From Serratia symbiotica (lineage in GTDB: Bacteria > Pseudomonadota > Gammaproteobacteria > Enterobacterales > Enterobacteriaceae), in assembly GCA_900380265.1 (NCBI GenBank), contig LR025083.1:124001-188000 (forward strand): a DNA stretch of 64,000 bases, in the 5' to 3' direction. The notes below the pieces were generated by a model, which saw only the letters and a list, made by a program, of their open reading frames with translations, had not been told where the DNA came from and made no database searches. A program made the position numbers and the translations under genes. Positions 38,701 to 48,536 of the stretch are shown piece by piece (the first letter of the stretch is position 1; every line of letters starts with the position of its first letter).

Positions 38701-39652
38701 CACGCTGTGAGAAAAGTATAGTCAACTTAAGTCCATCGAATGTAGCTTGGTCCAGTTAGATTATTTGCAGTGACTTGATTGGCTTGTGATGAGGTCGTTT
38801 ACGGCACCTGTGTCTCCAGGTAGGAAGTGGGCATCTCGACAATTCTGAGCTTTCTTGCAGGACCATATGAATTTTAATAATGATCTCGATCATTAGGGCC
38901 ACTGTATACTTTAACTTTATTTGATTTATTGAAAAACTGTTTAATAAATGAACAGTCATAGACTGGGCTATCTCTATATGCGCCAGTAGCGCCATTACGT
39001 TCGATTGAGACTATAGCTTCCAGCTATAGTTCTTCTCTTTATTAGAAATAAAATTTGATAATTTGAGGATATTATTTTGCTTCGATCAAGTAAACAAAAA
39101 ATACTCGCATTATAATGGCAGTGTTTACGCACGCACTTGCAAGCATGTTAGTTAAGCGCGGTGGATGTTTAGCTTTCTGCAAAAAAAGGAAAGCCTGGCA
39201 GGCAACGATCTGTTTATTCTATTCTAGAATAAACGAGATCAATAGTACATTCTAGTTATCCATAAAAAGTACGATTAGAGGGTTAAATGAAGTGAGATCG
39301 CTCATCAAGCCTGCTCGCAGAATATAACTTCATAACTCAGGGGTTTGACTTTGGCTATATCTAGCTTTTAACCTTGATCCTTGGAATATTTTCAGGCATA
39401 TTTAATTTGCTACGTCCGTATATCCCTCTTATAGAACAGGAAAGCAAATTAAAAATTAATGGCTATATTTTTAATAGTATGACAATGCCAGGGTGAGTTT
39501 TTACAAACTAAAGAAATAAATAGTAACGCTACTAAATACAGACGAAAATAGCCCACTAGAAGTGCATCCTCGTATCCCTAACAAATTATTAACATCTTTC
39601 TGTAATCTGGTTACAGGACACATATCACACTACTAATTGTAGGTTCGTGATT

Positions 39653-39681
39653 TTGATGCCAAAATACCAACGCTATATAGT
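39653..39681 (+). promoter_or_regulatory. Candidate sigma-70 promoter of metK
   Basis: TTGATG (39653-39658), 17-base spacer, TATAGT (39676-39681), about 38 bases before the metK start. No convincing MetJ operator (repeats of AGACGTCT) overlaps it, which may mean methionine control is gone. Confidence 0.45.
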
Positions 39682-39718
39682 GATTGTTAACCCGATTTAT
39701 GCAAGGTAAAAGGATACA

Positions 39719-40873
39719 ATGGGAAAACACTTATTCACGTCAGAATCTGTCTCCGAAGGGCATCCTGATAAAATCGCTGACCAAATTTCTGATGCGGTGC
39801 TTGATGCAATTCTGACGCAAGATCCGAAAGCACGTGTTGCCTGTGAAACTTACGTCAAAACTGGAATGGTATTGGTTGGTGGTGAAATTGCCACCACGGC
39901 CTGGGTTGATATTGAAGAGATTACCCGTAACACCGTGCGTGAAATTGGCTATGTGCACTCAGATATGGGTTTTGATGCAAATTCTTGCGCTGTGATGAGC
40001 ACTATTGGCAAACAATCCCCCGACATTAGGCAAGGTGTTGATCGTGCTGATCCCCTAGATCAGGGTGCTGGTGATCAGGGTTTGATGTTTGGCTATGCTA
40101 CCAACGAAACTGAGGTCTTGATGCCAGCACCGATCACTTACGCGCATCGTCTTGTGCAGCGTCAGGCTGAAGTTCGTAAAAATGGCACTCTTCCGTGGGC
40201 ACGCCCAGACGCCAAGAGCCAAGTAACCTTGCAATACGAGGATGGAAAGGTAATCGGCATTGATGCTGTAGTGCTTTCGACCCAGCATGATGAAGATATT
40301 GCTTTAAAAGATCTAAAAGAAGCGGTGATGGAAGAGATCATTAAACCGGTGCTACCAGCAGAATGGCTGAGTTCAAGCACGCGATATCACATTAATCCCA
40401 CTGGACGGTTTGTAATCGGTGGCCCTATGGGTGACTGCGGACTAACTGGCCGTAAGATCATTGTAGATACTTATGGCGGTATGGCTCGTCATGGTGGCGG
40501 GGCATTTTCTGGTAAAGATCCGTCTAAGGTTGATCGATCTGCCGCTTATGCTGCACGGTACGTAGCGAAAAATATTGTGGCCGCTGGGCTGGCAGACCGT
40601 TGTGAGATTCAGATTTCCTACGCTATCGGCGTTCCAGAACCAACTTCAATTATGCTTGAAACTTTCGGTAGCGAAAAAATTTCTACCGACCAACTGACTC
40701 TGCTAGTACGCGAGATCTTCGACCTACGTCCATCTGGGCTGATTAAGATGATGGATTTATTGAAACCGATTTACCTTGCGACAGCCGCCTATGGCCACTT
40801 TGGCCGCGAGCATTTCCCTTGGGAAGCAACAGATAAATCAGAATTCCTACGTGATTCCGCTGGTCTCAAATAA
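39719..40873 (+). CDS. metK: S-adenosylmethionine synthetase MetK
   Basis: Makes S-adenosylmethionine from methionine and ATP; cytoplasmic tetramer, essential as methyl donor source. 384 residues, the same as E. coli and nearly identical along its length: [15 protein letters not shown] at the N-terminus (methionine/ATP binding His), GAGDQG..FGYA, the P-loop-like [15 protein letters not shown] near residue 260, and REHFPWE near the C-terminus. Ribosome binding site AAAGGAT six bases before ATG. Stop TAA. One of the least changed genes in the window. Convergent with mrcB, 233 bases apart. Confidence 0.98.
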   Translation: MGKHLFTSESVSEGHPDKIADQISDAVLDAILTQDPKARVACETYVKTGMVLVGGEIATTAWVDIEEITRNTVREIGYVHSDMGFDANSCAVMSTIGKQSPDIRQGVDRADPLDQGAGDQGLMFGYATNETEVLMPAPITYAHRLVQRQAEVRKNGTLPWARPDAKSQVTLQYEDGKVIGIDAVVLSTQHDEDIALKDLKEAVMEEIIKPVLPAEWLSSSTRYHINPTGRFVIGGPMGDCGLTGRKIIVDTYGGMARHGGGAFSGKDPSKVDRSAAYAARYVAKNIVAAGLADRCEIQISYAIGVPEPTSIMLETFGSEKISTDQLTLLVREIFDLRPSGLIKMMDLLKPIYLATAAYGHFGREHFPWEATDKSEFLRDSAGLK

Positions 40874-40893
40874 TCCTGGAATGAATGTGAATA

Positions 40894-40913
40894 CAGCGAG
40901 TGCAGGCTCGCTG
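40894..40913 (+). terminator. Eroded metK terminator hairpin
   Basis: CAGCGAG-TGCAGG-CTCGCTG, a seven-pair perfect stem about 20 bases after the metK stop. No T run follows, so termination is probably weak. Confidence 0.35.
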
Positions 40914-41106
40914 CATGCACATTACTAACTGTAGGGTTGATCCGCTTGTCATCTGATGAGCAGATTAATCGACGATGCGATGAATCTAAACAAAAATAGG
41001 AAAGTGTCCATAATTTTATCAGGTATTTAGAGAGTATAGGGTAGAGAAAGATCCGCGACTAAAGGAGAGTTTTTATACGATGTGTGGTATTATGCTCAAT
41101 ACATCA

Positions 41107-43593
41107 TTAATTAAATATTTCTTTGATCCAGCCGGAAATCCCTTTACTCTCTTTTTGTTCGTCCTTGGATTCCCGCTTTTGTCCCTGAATAGGTACTTGG
41201 CTAGACTGGCACAAACCATGCGGATTCTCAGTCCATACTGGCAGGGATCGCTCGTTATTGATGTTACTGCAGATAAATTTGCCTGCTGCGTCAATTGACA
41301 TTAGTTGGATGCCGTCCGGCGATTGTAGCATCAATGGTAGGGGTGTTTGGTTCTCAAGATAACGGCGGTACAGAGTCAGCGCACCGTTAGCACCTGTTAA
41401 TTTGGCTGGGCCGTTGTTGTCACGCCCCACCCAGGCGATAGCCACTTCTTTGCCATCGATACCGGCAAACCAACTGTCGCGTAGGTCATTAGTGGTGCCT
41501 GTTTTGGCCGCAATATTGTAGTTAGGGAATTGCACTGACAGAGAACGTGAGGTGCCACGAATTACACCTTGTTGCATAGCGTATAATGTTAGGTAAGCTG
41601 CCTGTGCAGGTACCACGCGCTCCGCTTGAGGGAAGCTCTGATAGAGTACTCTCCCGTCCTCAGTAATCACTGAACGTACCGAAGATAGTGGCGCACGGTC
41701 GCCGCCGCTGGCGATTGTCTGATACTCCTGCGCTACTTCAATCGGGGTGAGACCTATGGCTCCTAGGAGCATGGAAGGTACTAACTCAATCCCCGTGTTA
41801 GGTACACCTAGTCGTTGTAACGTAGCACTGATTTGTGGCAAACCCACCGATAGACCAAGATTAACCGTTGGGACGTTCAGCGAGTCAGCAAGCGCATCAA
41901 CGAGCATCACTTGGCCTCGAAATTTACGGTCATAGTTATTCGGTTGCCAGATTGTCCCATTCGGTTGTTTCAGAGATAATGGCGTATCTGCTAGCCAGGT
42001 ATTTAAGCGGTACTTGTCAGGTTCAGAAAGCGCCGCCAGGTATGTAGTTGGCTTAGCGAGCGAACCAACCAGGCGGCGAGCCTGCACCGCACGGTTAAAG
42101 CCAGAAAACTGTGGATTGGCCCCCCCCACCATAGCACGAACTTCACCGCTAAAGCGATCAACAATGACCATCGCCGCTTCCAGATCTTGCATATGGCGTG
42201 CAGAGCGCAGTGCTAGGATACCACCTCCGACTGCTTTTTCTGCCGCATCTTGCGACACTGGATCTAGAGTTGTGAATATTTTCACGCCAGATAAATTGTT
42301 GACTTTATCGCCCAGCCTATCCTGCAATTCTTGCCGTACCATCTGCATAAATGCAGGCTGCGGTGTTATTACGCCCCCTTTTGGCTGTACTCCAAGTGGA
42401 CGCATACTTAGAGTATGATACAGGTCATCGGTGATAACGCCTTGGCTTTGTAATATCCTAAGCACTAGGTTGCGACGTTCTAAGGCTAGATCTGGATGGC
42501 GCCAGGGGTTGTAAAAAGACGCCCCTTTAACCATACCTACTAGCAAGGCTTGCTGATCGAGGCTCAGTTCATCCATTGGGCGGCCAAAGTAATAGAGACT
42601 AGCTAGTGGAAAGCCATGGATCTGATCGCTGCCACTTTGCCCGAGGTACACCTCGTTTAGATAGAGTTCAAGAATACGATCTTTGCTGTAACGGTAATCC
42701 ATTAATAATGCCATATAGGCTTCGTTAGCCTTACGTCCTAGGGAGCGTGTGTTGGTGAGAAATAAGTTTTTAACCAATTGCTGTGTTAGGGTGCTACCCC
42801 CCTGTACCGCACGGCCAGCACTCAAGTTAGCCAGTACTGCACGGCCTATAGAGTAAGGGTTGATACCATCATGCTGATAGAAATGGTGATCTTCAGTGGC
42901 GATCAACGTGTCAACGAGCAAATTAGGGAACCCGTGTCTCGCCACGAATAACCGTTGTTTTCCGTTTGGCGCCTGGAGCATGGTAATTAGACGCGGATCA
43001 AGGCGGAATAAGCCGAAGCTGCGTTGGTTTTCCATGTTTTCAATTTTTATTAGATAATTATTTTTGAAATCCAAACGAGCGTAGATCTGTCCTTCTTTAC
43101 CATCAGGAAAGTTAAATGGTCGTCGTAGTATGTGGATGCTATTTCCATGAACGGTGAACTCTCCAGGTAGTGTGATACGGGTGACTTTACGGTACTGCAT
43201 GCCTTCTAGTAAATAAATCATTTCACGTTTGCTGAATGACATGCCAGGTTCTAAGTGAACCATTCTACCATAGACTGCTGCTGGCAATTGCCAAACTTTC
43301 CCGTCAATGCGCCTGCGGATCTGTGAATCTAGATAAACGCCATATACCGCCAGCAGCGCGGTGGTAACTAGGAGAAATTGCATTATTATTCTAAGCCATC
43401 GACGTTGTTGACTAGGTGCTAGCCTTGCATTTATTTTGTGTGGCATCGTTTCTTCTTCCTGGGCACCCACCTGAATATTATCTGGATCTTGATCAGAATA
43501 ATTTTCTTGGTGGCGGTGTGGCGGCTTGCGAACCGCAGTGCTTTTTGGTTGTTTTTCTTTTCGGCCAATAGGCTCGCGGTTATCCCCTACCAT
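41107..43593 (-). CDS. mrcB: Penicillin-binding protein 1B (bifunctional peptidoglycan synthase)
   Basis: Polymerises lipid II into glycan strands and cross-links them in the periplasm. The start is ATG at 43591-43593 ([12 protein letters not shown] matches the family), with CGGAG nine bases upstream; the frame is open 20 codons further. 828 residues (844 in E. coli). Cytoplasmic basic tail, one membrane helix at about 66-88, the UB2H region, transglycosylase motif [11 protein letters not shown] with its catalytic Glu near residue 230, then transpeptidase motifs SLAK, SLN and KTG. The linker and C-terminal tail are shorter in Gln-rich parts. A G8 run (plus strand C8 at 42120-42127) encodes the VGG after the first transpeptidase segment. 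Normally activated by the outer membrane lipoprotein LpoB, which needs the Lol system; the lolB relic in this window makes that interesting. Confidence 0.97.
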   Translation of the reverse strand: MVGDNREPIGRKEKQPKSTAVRKPPHRHQENYSDQDPDNIQVGAQEEETMPHKINARLAPSQQRRWLRIIMQFLLVTTALLAVYGVYLDSQIRRRIDGKVWQLPAAVYGRMVHLEPGMSFSKREMIYLLEGMQYRKVTRITLPGEFTVHGNSIHILRRPFNFPDGKEGQIYARLDFKNNYLIKIENMENQRSFGLFRLDPRLITMLQAPNGKQRLFVARHGFPNLLVDTLIATEDHHFYQHDGINPYSIGRAVLANLSAGRAVQGGSTLTQQLVKNLFLTNTRSLGRKANEAYMALLMDYRYSKDRILELYLNEVYLGQSGSDQIHGFPLASLYYFGRPMDELSLDQQALLVGMVKGASFYNPWRHPDLALERRNLVLRILQSQGVITDDLYHTLSMRPLGVQPKGGVITPQPAFMQMVRQELQDRLGDKVNNLSGVKIFTTLDPVSQDAAEKAVGGGILALRSARHMQDLEAAMVIVDRFSGEVRAMVGGANPQFSGFNRAVQARRLVGSLAKPTTYLAALSEPDKYRLNTWLADTPLSLKQPNGTIWQPNNYDRKFRGQVMLVDALADSLNVPTVNLGLSVGLPQISATLQRLGVPNTGIELVPSMLLGAIGLTPIEVAQEYQTIASGGDRAPLSSVRSVITEDGRVLYQSFPQAERVVPAQAAYLTLYAMQQGVIRGTSRSLSVQFPNYNIAAKTGTTNDLRDSWFAGIDGKEVAIAWVGRDNNGPAKLTGANGALTLYRRYLENQTPLPLMLQSPDGIQLMSIDAAGKFICSNINNERSLPVWTENPHGLCQSSQVPIQGQKRESKDEQKESKGISGWIKEIFN

Positions 43594-45060
43594 AATTTTA
43601 TTCTCCGAGCGCGCAAGCAGTACTTGCAGGAAGTCGTTTAATTTGCCATGCAACCAAGTTGATGAACAGAAGAGAATCCAAATTCTATCTCCTATGTTAG
43701 CGATTCGTAGGTATCACACATACAGTGTCATGTATCGAGAATTTACTAATTTTTCCGCCCGCCTGCCTGACTGTAACAAGTTGTTCTGGTTCGGTAGTAT
43801 TATACTAATGAAGTATTGCCAGTCCTCTTTGTGAGGTCAATTAAGCAGCTCTTAGTGTTTTGCATGCCTTGTCCGGGAGCTTAGCTATAGGTTAAGCGCA
43901 TAGTACTAGGCTGCTAAGTTGCTTGTGTGTCTAGGCACGGAGATTATCCCTTCTTTTCTATGTTAGACTTTTTCTCCTTGACAAAGTCGTTGCTGTAGGG
44001 CTGTGTCCCCTAGTTACGCAAGAACCATATGCATCTACAGCGCTATTTCCAACAAAATAAAGGCATCTCAGCTTTTATTTTATCGGCGTGAAGAAGGGGG
44101 GGATTATCAACAAAGATTCACCTGCATGGTTTACAAATAGCTCATATTGCCACCTCACAGGTGGCATTTAGCCTGATTACTCGGCTTGGGCGATGCGGTA
44201 GGAAATTGAGGTACTAGCAGATACCTTTCTAAATTGATCTAGAGTTCTCCCAGGCACTGGGGAAAGAAACGATGAGGCTGGCTGGCAAGTTACTGGTAGT
44301 GTTTCGCCTCTATCTGCACTAATAGGTGTTCTACTTCCTCGCTACGTGTTAGTGCTTTCCTTGGACATTTCATGCTACGGTTGACTCAGACAAGCGGAAT
44401 ATGGTATGCATAGACGGTTACAATGGTTACTAAAAGCGATTTACAGTTGAATGTCAGCTGTTACTCTGAGCAGTTAATTTATTGTTTGCATAGATAGCAT
44501 ATAACTGACATTGGTAATGCTTTAAATGGAGCTATATTATAATAACCCACTAGTACAACAATTCAAGCCAGTAATTGCTAAGAGCTTTGTGCTAGCTATT
44601 TGCTTTCCCTTTTTGTTGGCAGGTAAAGTATGCTACGATGATATCCATGATTTAGAAAAATCAGCCTTTCAAACGCGCGGTCTTCTACTATGTTAGATGA
44701 TTAATGGCTGGTTTAACGCACTGCAGCTATCCTAGAAGCTTAAGTTATTTTTTATATAAAGCCTTCCCTTCGTACTTGCTTTATAACTCATCCAGTGCCA
44801 GCTGGATGCTTTTGTCCTTAGTCTTGTCTATGCGAAATTAGTTGGCAACACCCTATTTCTCCGCAGCGCTTACAGCGAGTTGGGAATCTATTGATTACTG
44901 TGACAATAGTACAGTATTATACAATGAGCACAGATGAGGGATTAAAGATACTTCATCTGTAAGGCTTTCCAAGATTCAGTGGTGTTTTCGCCATAAGCAG
45001 AAAACAGGAGTCACCCTGCGTTTAGCTAATAAGCGCTGATCGGTTGTTGAGTGACTAACT
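43594..45060. other. Decayed stretch, expected hrpB 3' part
   Basis: Lies between mrcB and the readable hrpB fragment, so most of it should be the C-terminal half of hrpB, but I could not anchor it. Confidence 0.4.
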
Positions 45061-45480
45061 TTTAAGGGTCGTAGTCGTCAGATATGGGGATAGTAGCCGG
45101 TTGGCCTAGAAAGTGCGCTACAGACAGACTGAGAGCCTTGTTAGCGGTAGTTGAACAAGCTGAGGCTTACCTCATGTTATTGACTTGATCAAGGTTTTTA
45201 AATCAGACTCTTACTCTACTATATGTGAAGTAGTAACTTTAACGCTAGACAGCTTGTCGATTGAGTGTATGAAACTCGTTGAGGATCTCTCATTATCCTC
45301 TAGGTATTGCGCCACCCTTCTTTGTGGTACACGTGTATAAATACTGTCAGTCAGTAGCTTAAGGTACCTATGCGTTACTTGATTTTTTTCAGACATCTGG
45401 CGAGTCACCCTTTATCAGGTTGTGGCTCGTTTATTTTGCTAACTGGTAGATAACTATTGTTGTTGCCAGACACCTTAGTG
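45061..45480 (-). pseudogene. hrpB: hrpB relic (DEAH-box RNA helicase-like protein)
   Basis: hrpB lies directly upstream of mrcB in enterics, same strand. The frame at 45211-45408 contains SEKNQ, then VTHRYLKL, matching SEGRS..VERRYLPL of HrpB, and continues gap-free for about 46 residues with A..L, S...F and a final V at the family positions (10 identities). Beyond a stop, further DNA resembles SDVLL, N(I)A..SLT and GIRLV in order. The helicase motifs are broken. Only the anchored part is given; the full relic probably spans about 43.8-46 kb. Confidence 0.6.
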
Positions 45481-45843
45481 CTATCACGCCATGCTATGGC
45501 ATTGCCTCGTAATTCGGCCTATGCTAAGATTAGCAGACTGTTAATTGCATTTTTAAAAACTGAGTTTAGATTGCAATAGAGATTACGAGGTAGTGTGTAG
45601 TACAAACAATTATTTATCCAGTCTGCGCCGGCGCGCTAGGACTAACACAGCATATCTCTGTTAATTGGCATTTTAAAGTTGTTAGTAGTATGCGCCAATT
45701 CTTTTATTCTTTTAAAGTAGCTATGTACAATGTTTTTGCTTTTACTTCTTTGAAGTACTTCTGTACTAAGTGGTTAGCTGTAATGCCACAATCTTTTACT
45801 TATAATAAGTAGTATTATTAATATTCTTCTCTCCTTGGTACAA

Positions 45844-45859
45844 ACGAGCTTTAGCTCGT
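45844..45859. repeat. Short perfect hairpin ACGAGCTTTAGCTCGT
   Basis: Six to seven pairs, at the approximate start of the sfsA relic. No T run. Significance unknown. Confidence 0.4.
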
Positions 45860-46520
45860 CATGGTGCCGGATTGTTTTACTCTGTTCTTATGGTAGATCA
45901 GCCTGATGAAGTGTTGCAAATGCTTTTCAGCGGATTTTATTTTACTGGAATGGGAACACGGTATTATATTTATATAATACTAGCTGGGATTAACTGTGGT
46001 TCTCGTTTCAGAAACTCCCAGAATACGTCAACAGTGTGTACCTCATGTATACTCAAGAGATTGAGTGGGTAGCATTAACTAGTTTGTCTAAAATATAACT
46101 CCTTTAAAAAATCGAAGGCCATTCAATTAATACATTAATTAATTACAGTACATATGCGGCGAGCTAAAATATAGTGGTGAGAATAGGTGTATAGATTTGT
46201 TATTGTAGGCCGAAACTCGGGTTAACTGATATATTGAAGAGATTTTCCCTGCATCAATGTAACTAGTCTTTTATGTTTTCTGATCTGGGAATGCTACGAG
46301 GGGAAACAATATGGTAGTTGTTAGTTTTTAGATGTGATTCACGGTGGTACACGGGCAGTGTTCTTTTTGTTTGTAGATTTATCTTAAACAAATTAGAGTT
46401 GTAGCATCATACATGTATCCAAATTATGCTACCTTGGTAGCATAACTACGGAAATTGGGATGAAGCGTCGGGTTTATGGTACTGCATTGACATATAACAA
46501 TATATCTATGAAGAATAAAT
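45860..46520 (+). pseudogene. sfsA: sfsA relic (sugar fermentation stimulation protein family)
   Basis: sfsA precedes dksA in enterics. At 46274-46320 the plus strand reads FSDLGMLRGETIW-stop-L against family FPDAVTLRGQKHLREL, gap-free. At 46352-46480 it follows RAV.FF......IKQ....HH...PNYATL in the expected order, with frameshifts. TATATTGAAG just before (about 46225) matches the YIE of YIEVKS. SfsA is a nuclease-like DNA-binding protein of unclear role. The 5' limit is estimated from gene length. Confidence 0.7.
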
Positions 46521-46675
46521 AACGATTTTATCGATATAAGCAGTTCCAGATAAAGAATATAACAATCGGGTAGCAAATTTTAAAATTCATCTCACTTCAT
46601 AGTGTTTAATATAAGAGAGTGATAGGAATAATTGCTAATCTGTCTCCCTTCTGTTATTTCTATCGACCAGCTTTT

Positions 46676-46713
46676 CCCCGTCTCGGGGATTCAATAGTGC
46701 ATATGTATTGAAT
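46676..46713 (+). promoter_or_regulatory. Two stacked hairpins in the dksA leader
   Basis: CCCCG-TCT-CGGGG (46676-46688), then at once ATTCAATA-nine bases-TATTGAAT (46689-46713), an eight-pair perfect stem ending two bases before the AGGAG of dksA. Both are perfect in a region that otherwise mutates freely, so they may be kept for control of dksA translation or be the terminator of sfsA. Confidence 0.4.
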
Positions 46714-46727
46714 GTAGGAGAAGCAAT

Positions 46728-47183
46728 ATGCAAGAAGGGCAAAAGCGTAAAACCTCTTCCTTGAGCATTCTCGCCATCGCTGGGGTGGCACCATATCAAG
46801 AGAAGCGAGGCGAAGAGTATATGAATGGTGTTCAATTATCGCATTTTAGGCGCATTCTTGAAGCATGGCGTAATCAGCTTAGAAATGAGGTGGGGCGTAC
46901 TGTATCGTATATGCAAGACGAAGCTGCCAAGTTCCCTGATCCAGTTGACCGGGCTACGCAGGAAGAAGAGTTTAGCCTCGAACTGCGTAATCGGGACCGT
47001 GAACGGAAACTAATCAAAAAGATCGAGAAAACGCTGAAGAAAGTGGAAGATGAAGATTTCGGCTACTGTGAATGTTGCAGCGTGGAAATTGGCGTTCGCC
47101 GCCTTGAGGCGCGGCCGACTGCAGATTTGTGCATTGACTGTAAGACTTTAGCAGAAATCCGTGAGAAACAGATGGCGGGCTAA
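46728..47183 (+). CDS. dksA: RNA polymerase-binding transcription factor DksA
   Basis: Binds the secondary channel of RNA polymerase and works with ppGpp to adjust rRNA and amino acid promoters. 151 residues, as in E. coli. Coiled-coil tip DPVDRA is intact, with Asp71, Asp74 and Ala76. Zinc finger Cys114, Cys117 and the C-terminal CIDC pair are present; residue 116 is an extra Cys (Ser in E. coli), so the first knuckle reads CECC. AGGAG lies seven bases before the ATG. Flanked by relics (sfsA, gluQ), so probably now a single-gene transcript with its own leader and terminator hairpins. Its retention suggests growth-rate control still matters. Confidence 0.98.
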   Translation: MQEGQKRKTSSLSILAIAGVAPYQEKRGEEYMNGVQLSHFRRILEAWRNQLRNEVGRTVSYMQDEAAKFPDPVDRATQEEEFSLELRNRDRERKLIKKIEKTLKKVEDEDFGYCECCSVEIGVRRLEARPTADLCIDCKTLAEIREKQMAG

Positions 47184-47193
47184 TAAAGTGATA

Positions 47194-47216
47194 TACCCTG
47201 CATCATTTGCAGGGTA
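47194..47216 (+). terminator. dksA terminator hairpin without T run
   Basis: TACCCTGCA-TCATT-TGCAGGGTA, nine perfect pairs starting 11 bases after the dksA stop. The following GTAAATTAG has no T run, so it may act as a 3' end protector more than as a terminator. Confidence 0.5.
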
Positions 47217-47241
47217 GTAAATTAGTAAGATACCGGGTAGC

Positions 47242-47355
47242 GGTCAGGCAAGGACCTGACCCGTCGCCTCCTTGGAATAAAATAAACTCCGAAAGGGTGT
47301 GCTATCCCAAGGCGGCGATGCCAGTAGTATGCAATCCTATCAGCGATAGGATTGC
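47242..47355. repeat. Cluster of three inverted repeats after dksA
   Basis: GGTCAGG-CAAGGA-CCTGACC (47242-47261); a larger pair of 14-base arms, 47262-47275 and 47307-47320, matching at 12 of 14 positions around a 31-base spacer; and GCAATCCTATC-AGC-GATAGGATTGC (47331-47355), 11 perfect pairs. With the dksA hairpin this makes four structures in 160 bases. Could be a remnant of intergenic repeats (REP/ERIC-like) or an RNA; no sequence family recognised. Confidence 0.55.
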
Positions 47356-47359
47356 AGTT

Positions 47360-48330
47360 ATGTTCTTCAGGATAGAATAGAAGAATAGCATTGTACAGCA
47401 AAGAGATGTGGAGTGAAACATTCCTAGTGAAAATGGTAACTAGAGTAGTTTAATGAGACTACTTGTCCTTTAGCCAGAACAATGGAATATAAGGCATAAG
47501 TAACTTAAATTTGTGACTTGTGTAGCCGATATGGTACTGGAGTCAAGGTAGAAAACGTATATAAAGATGACCTATGTTAAGCAGTCATTGTTGCAATATA
47601 GGTTGATATCGCTTTAAAGAAGCCGAGTCGATTGCCGCATAGTACAACGCTAATAAAAGTAAAAATCTATTTCTATCTAATATGCAAGATAGCGATTGTA
47701 TTAGCCGCTTTCCTCTCGCCTCTGTGGATTAGTATTTCCTGCAGTATGTCAGGTATTCAATTGCGTGGATCCGCTCCGGGCTCTGCTTTTACTGATGGCT
47801 GCAGGTTGAGTCACAAACTGATTGGGCATGAGTTAGTCAGGAATTAATAATGATCTGGTGTCTTCGGGTCACCTATAATGTGTAGGTGATGGTCGGTGAT
47901 TATTCCAGTAAGTTATCGAAATCGTGAGTAGTGGCTATTGCATGGCGCTAATACCCTATTACATAAAATAATATTATTATTGATACCTCTTCTTCTTTTT
48001 GCCTGTGCCTACGACCTAATTGAGTCTAATGGAATTAAGCTATCTCAGAAGCACAATACTCCTAGTATCTCTGTTGGTTGTGACCATGTTAAACTGGCTA
48101 TTAACAGCATGTTTATAAAGTTAGCAACATCTTGATCTATCAATTATTATTGATCTAAGCAGTAGCGCTGATGAATCGGGAAAGAGACTGCGCGGGCACA
48201 CCACAGTCTGATAAAAACACAGCAGCATTCGCAAAAATGCTACGGTGAGCTATTATCAGCTTCAATTTTGTCAGTTTATTTTTATTTGTTACTCATGATG
48301 TTTTGTATTTTTGCTCGAGTAGCAAGTTTT
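47360..48330 (+). pseudogene. gluQ: gluQ relic (glutamyl-Q tRNA(Asp) synthetase)
   Basis: GluQ-RS attaches glutamate to queuosine of tRNA(Asp); its gene lies between dksA and pcnB. At about 47750-47815 the plus strand reads GIQLRGSAPGSAFTDG against family AIRLR..P..AFTDG, and at about 48028-48075 it reads NGIKLSQKHNTPSI against DGHKLSKQNHAPAL, which is the KMSKS-type signature. The distance between them is close to normal. Frames are broken elsewhere. Limits estimated. Confidence 0.7.
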
Positions 48331-48536
48331 CCGCAAGGTATTCACACGTGATAACAAGCTAACCCGCAATGAACCGCCGATAAATGGTAAAACACTAGCC
48401 TGCCAAACAATAATGCGGGAGATTGGCGCATCGCGCCACTACAAATTTTTGGCAATCATGATAGAGCAATCGCTCTACCTTGCCGCCCGTTGTACGTAAA
48501 CCCCCGCCGTTTCCTAGTACGCAAGGACTTTGCTCT

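Noticed and set aside
41080-41298. Plus-strand frame with AAGGAGAG before an ATG, product starting MCGI
   Set aside because: Lies antisense to the conserved 3' end of mrcB. MCGI recalls glutamine amidotransferases, but nothing after it does.
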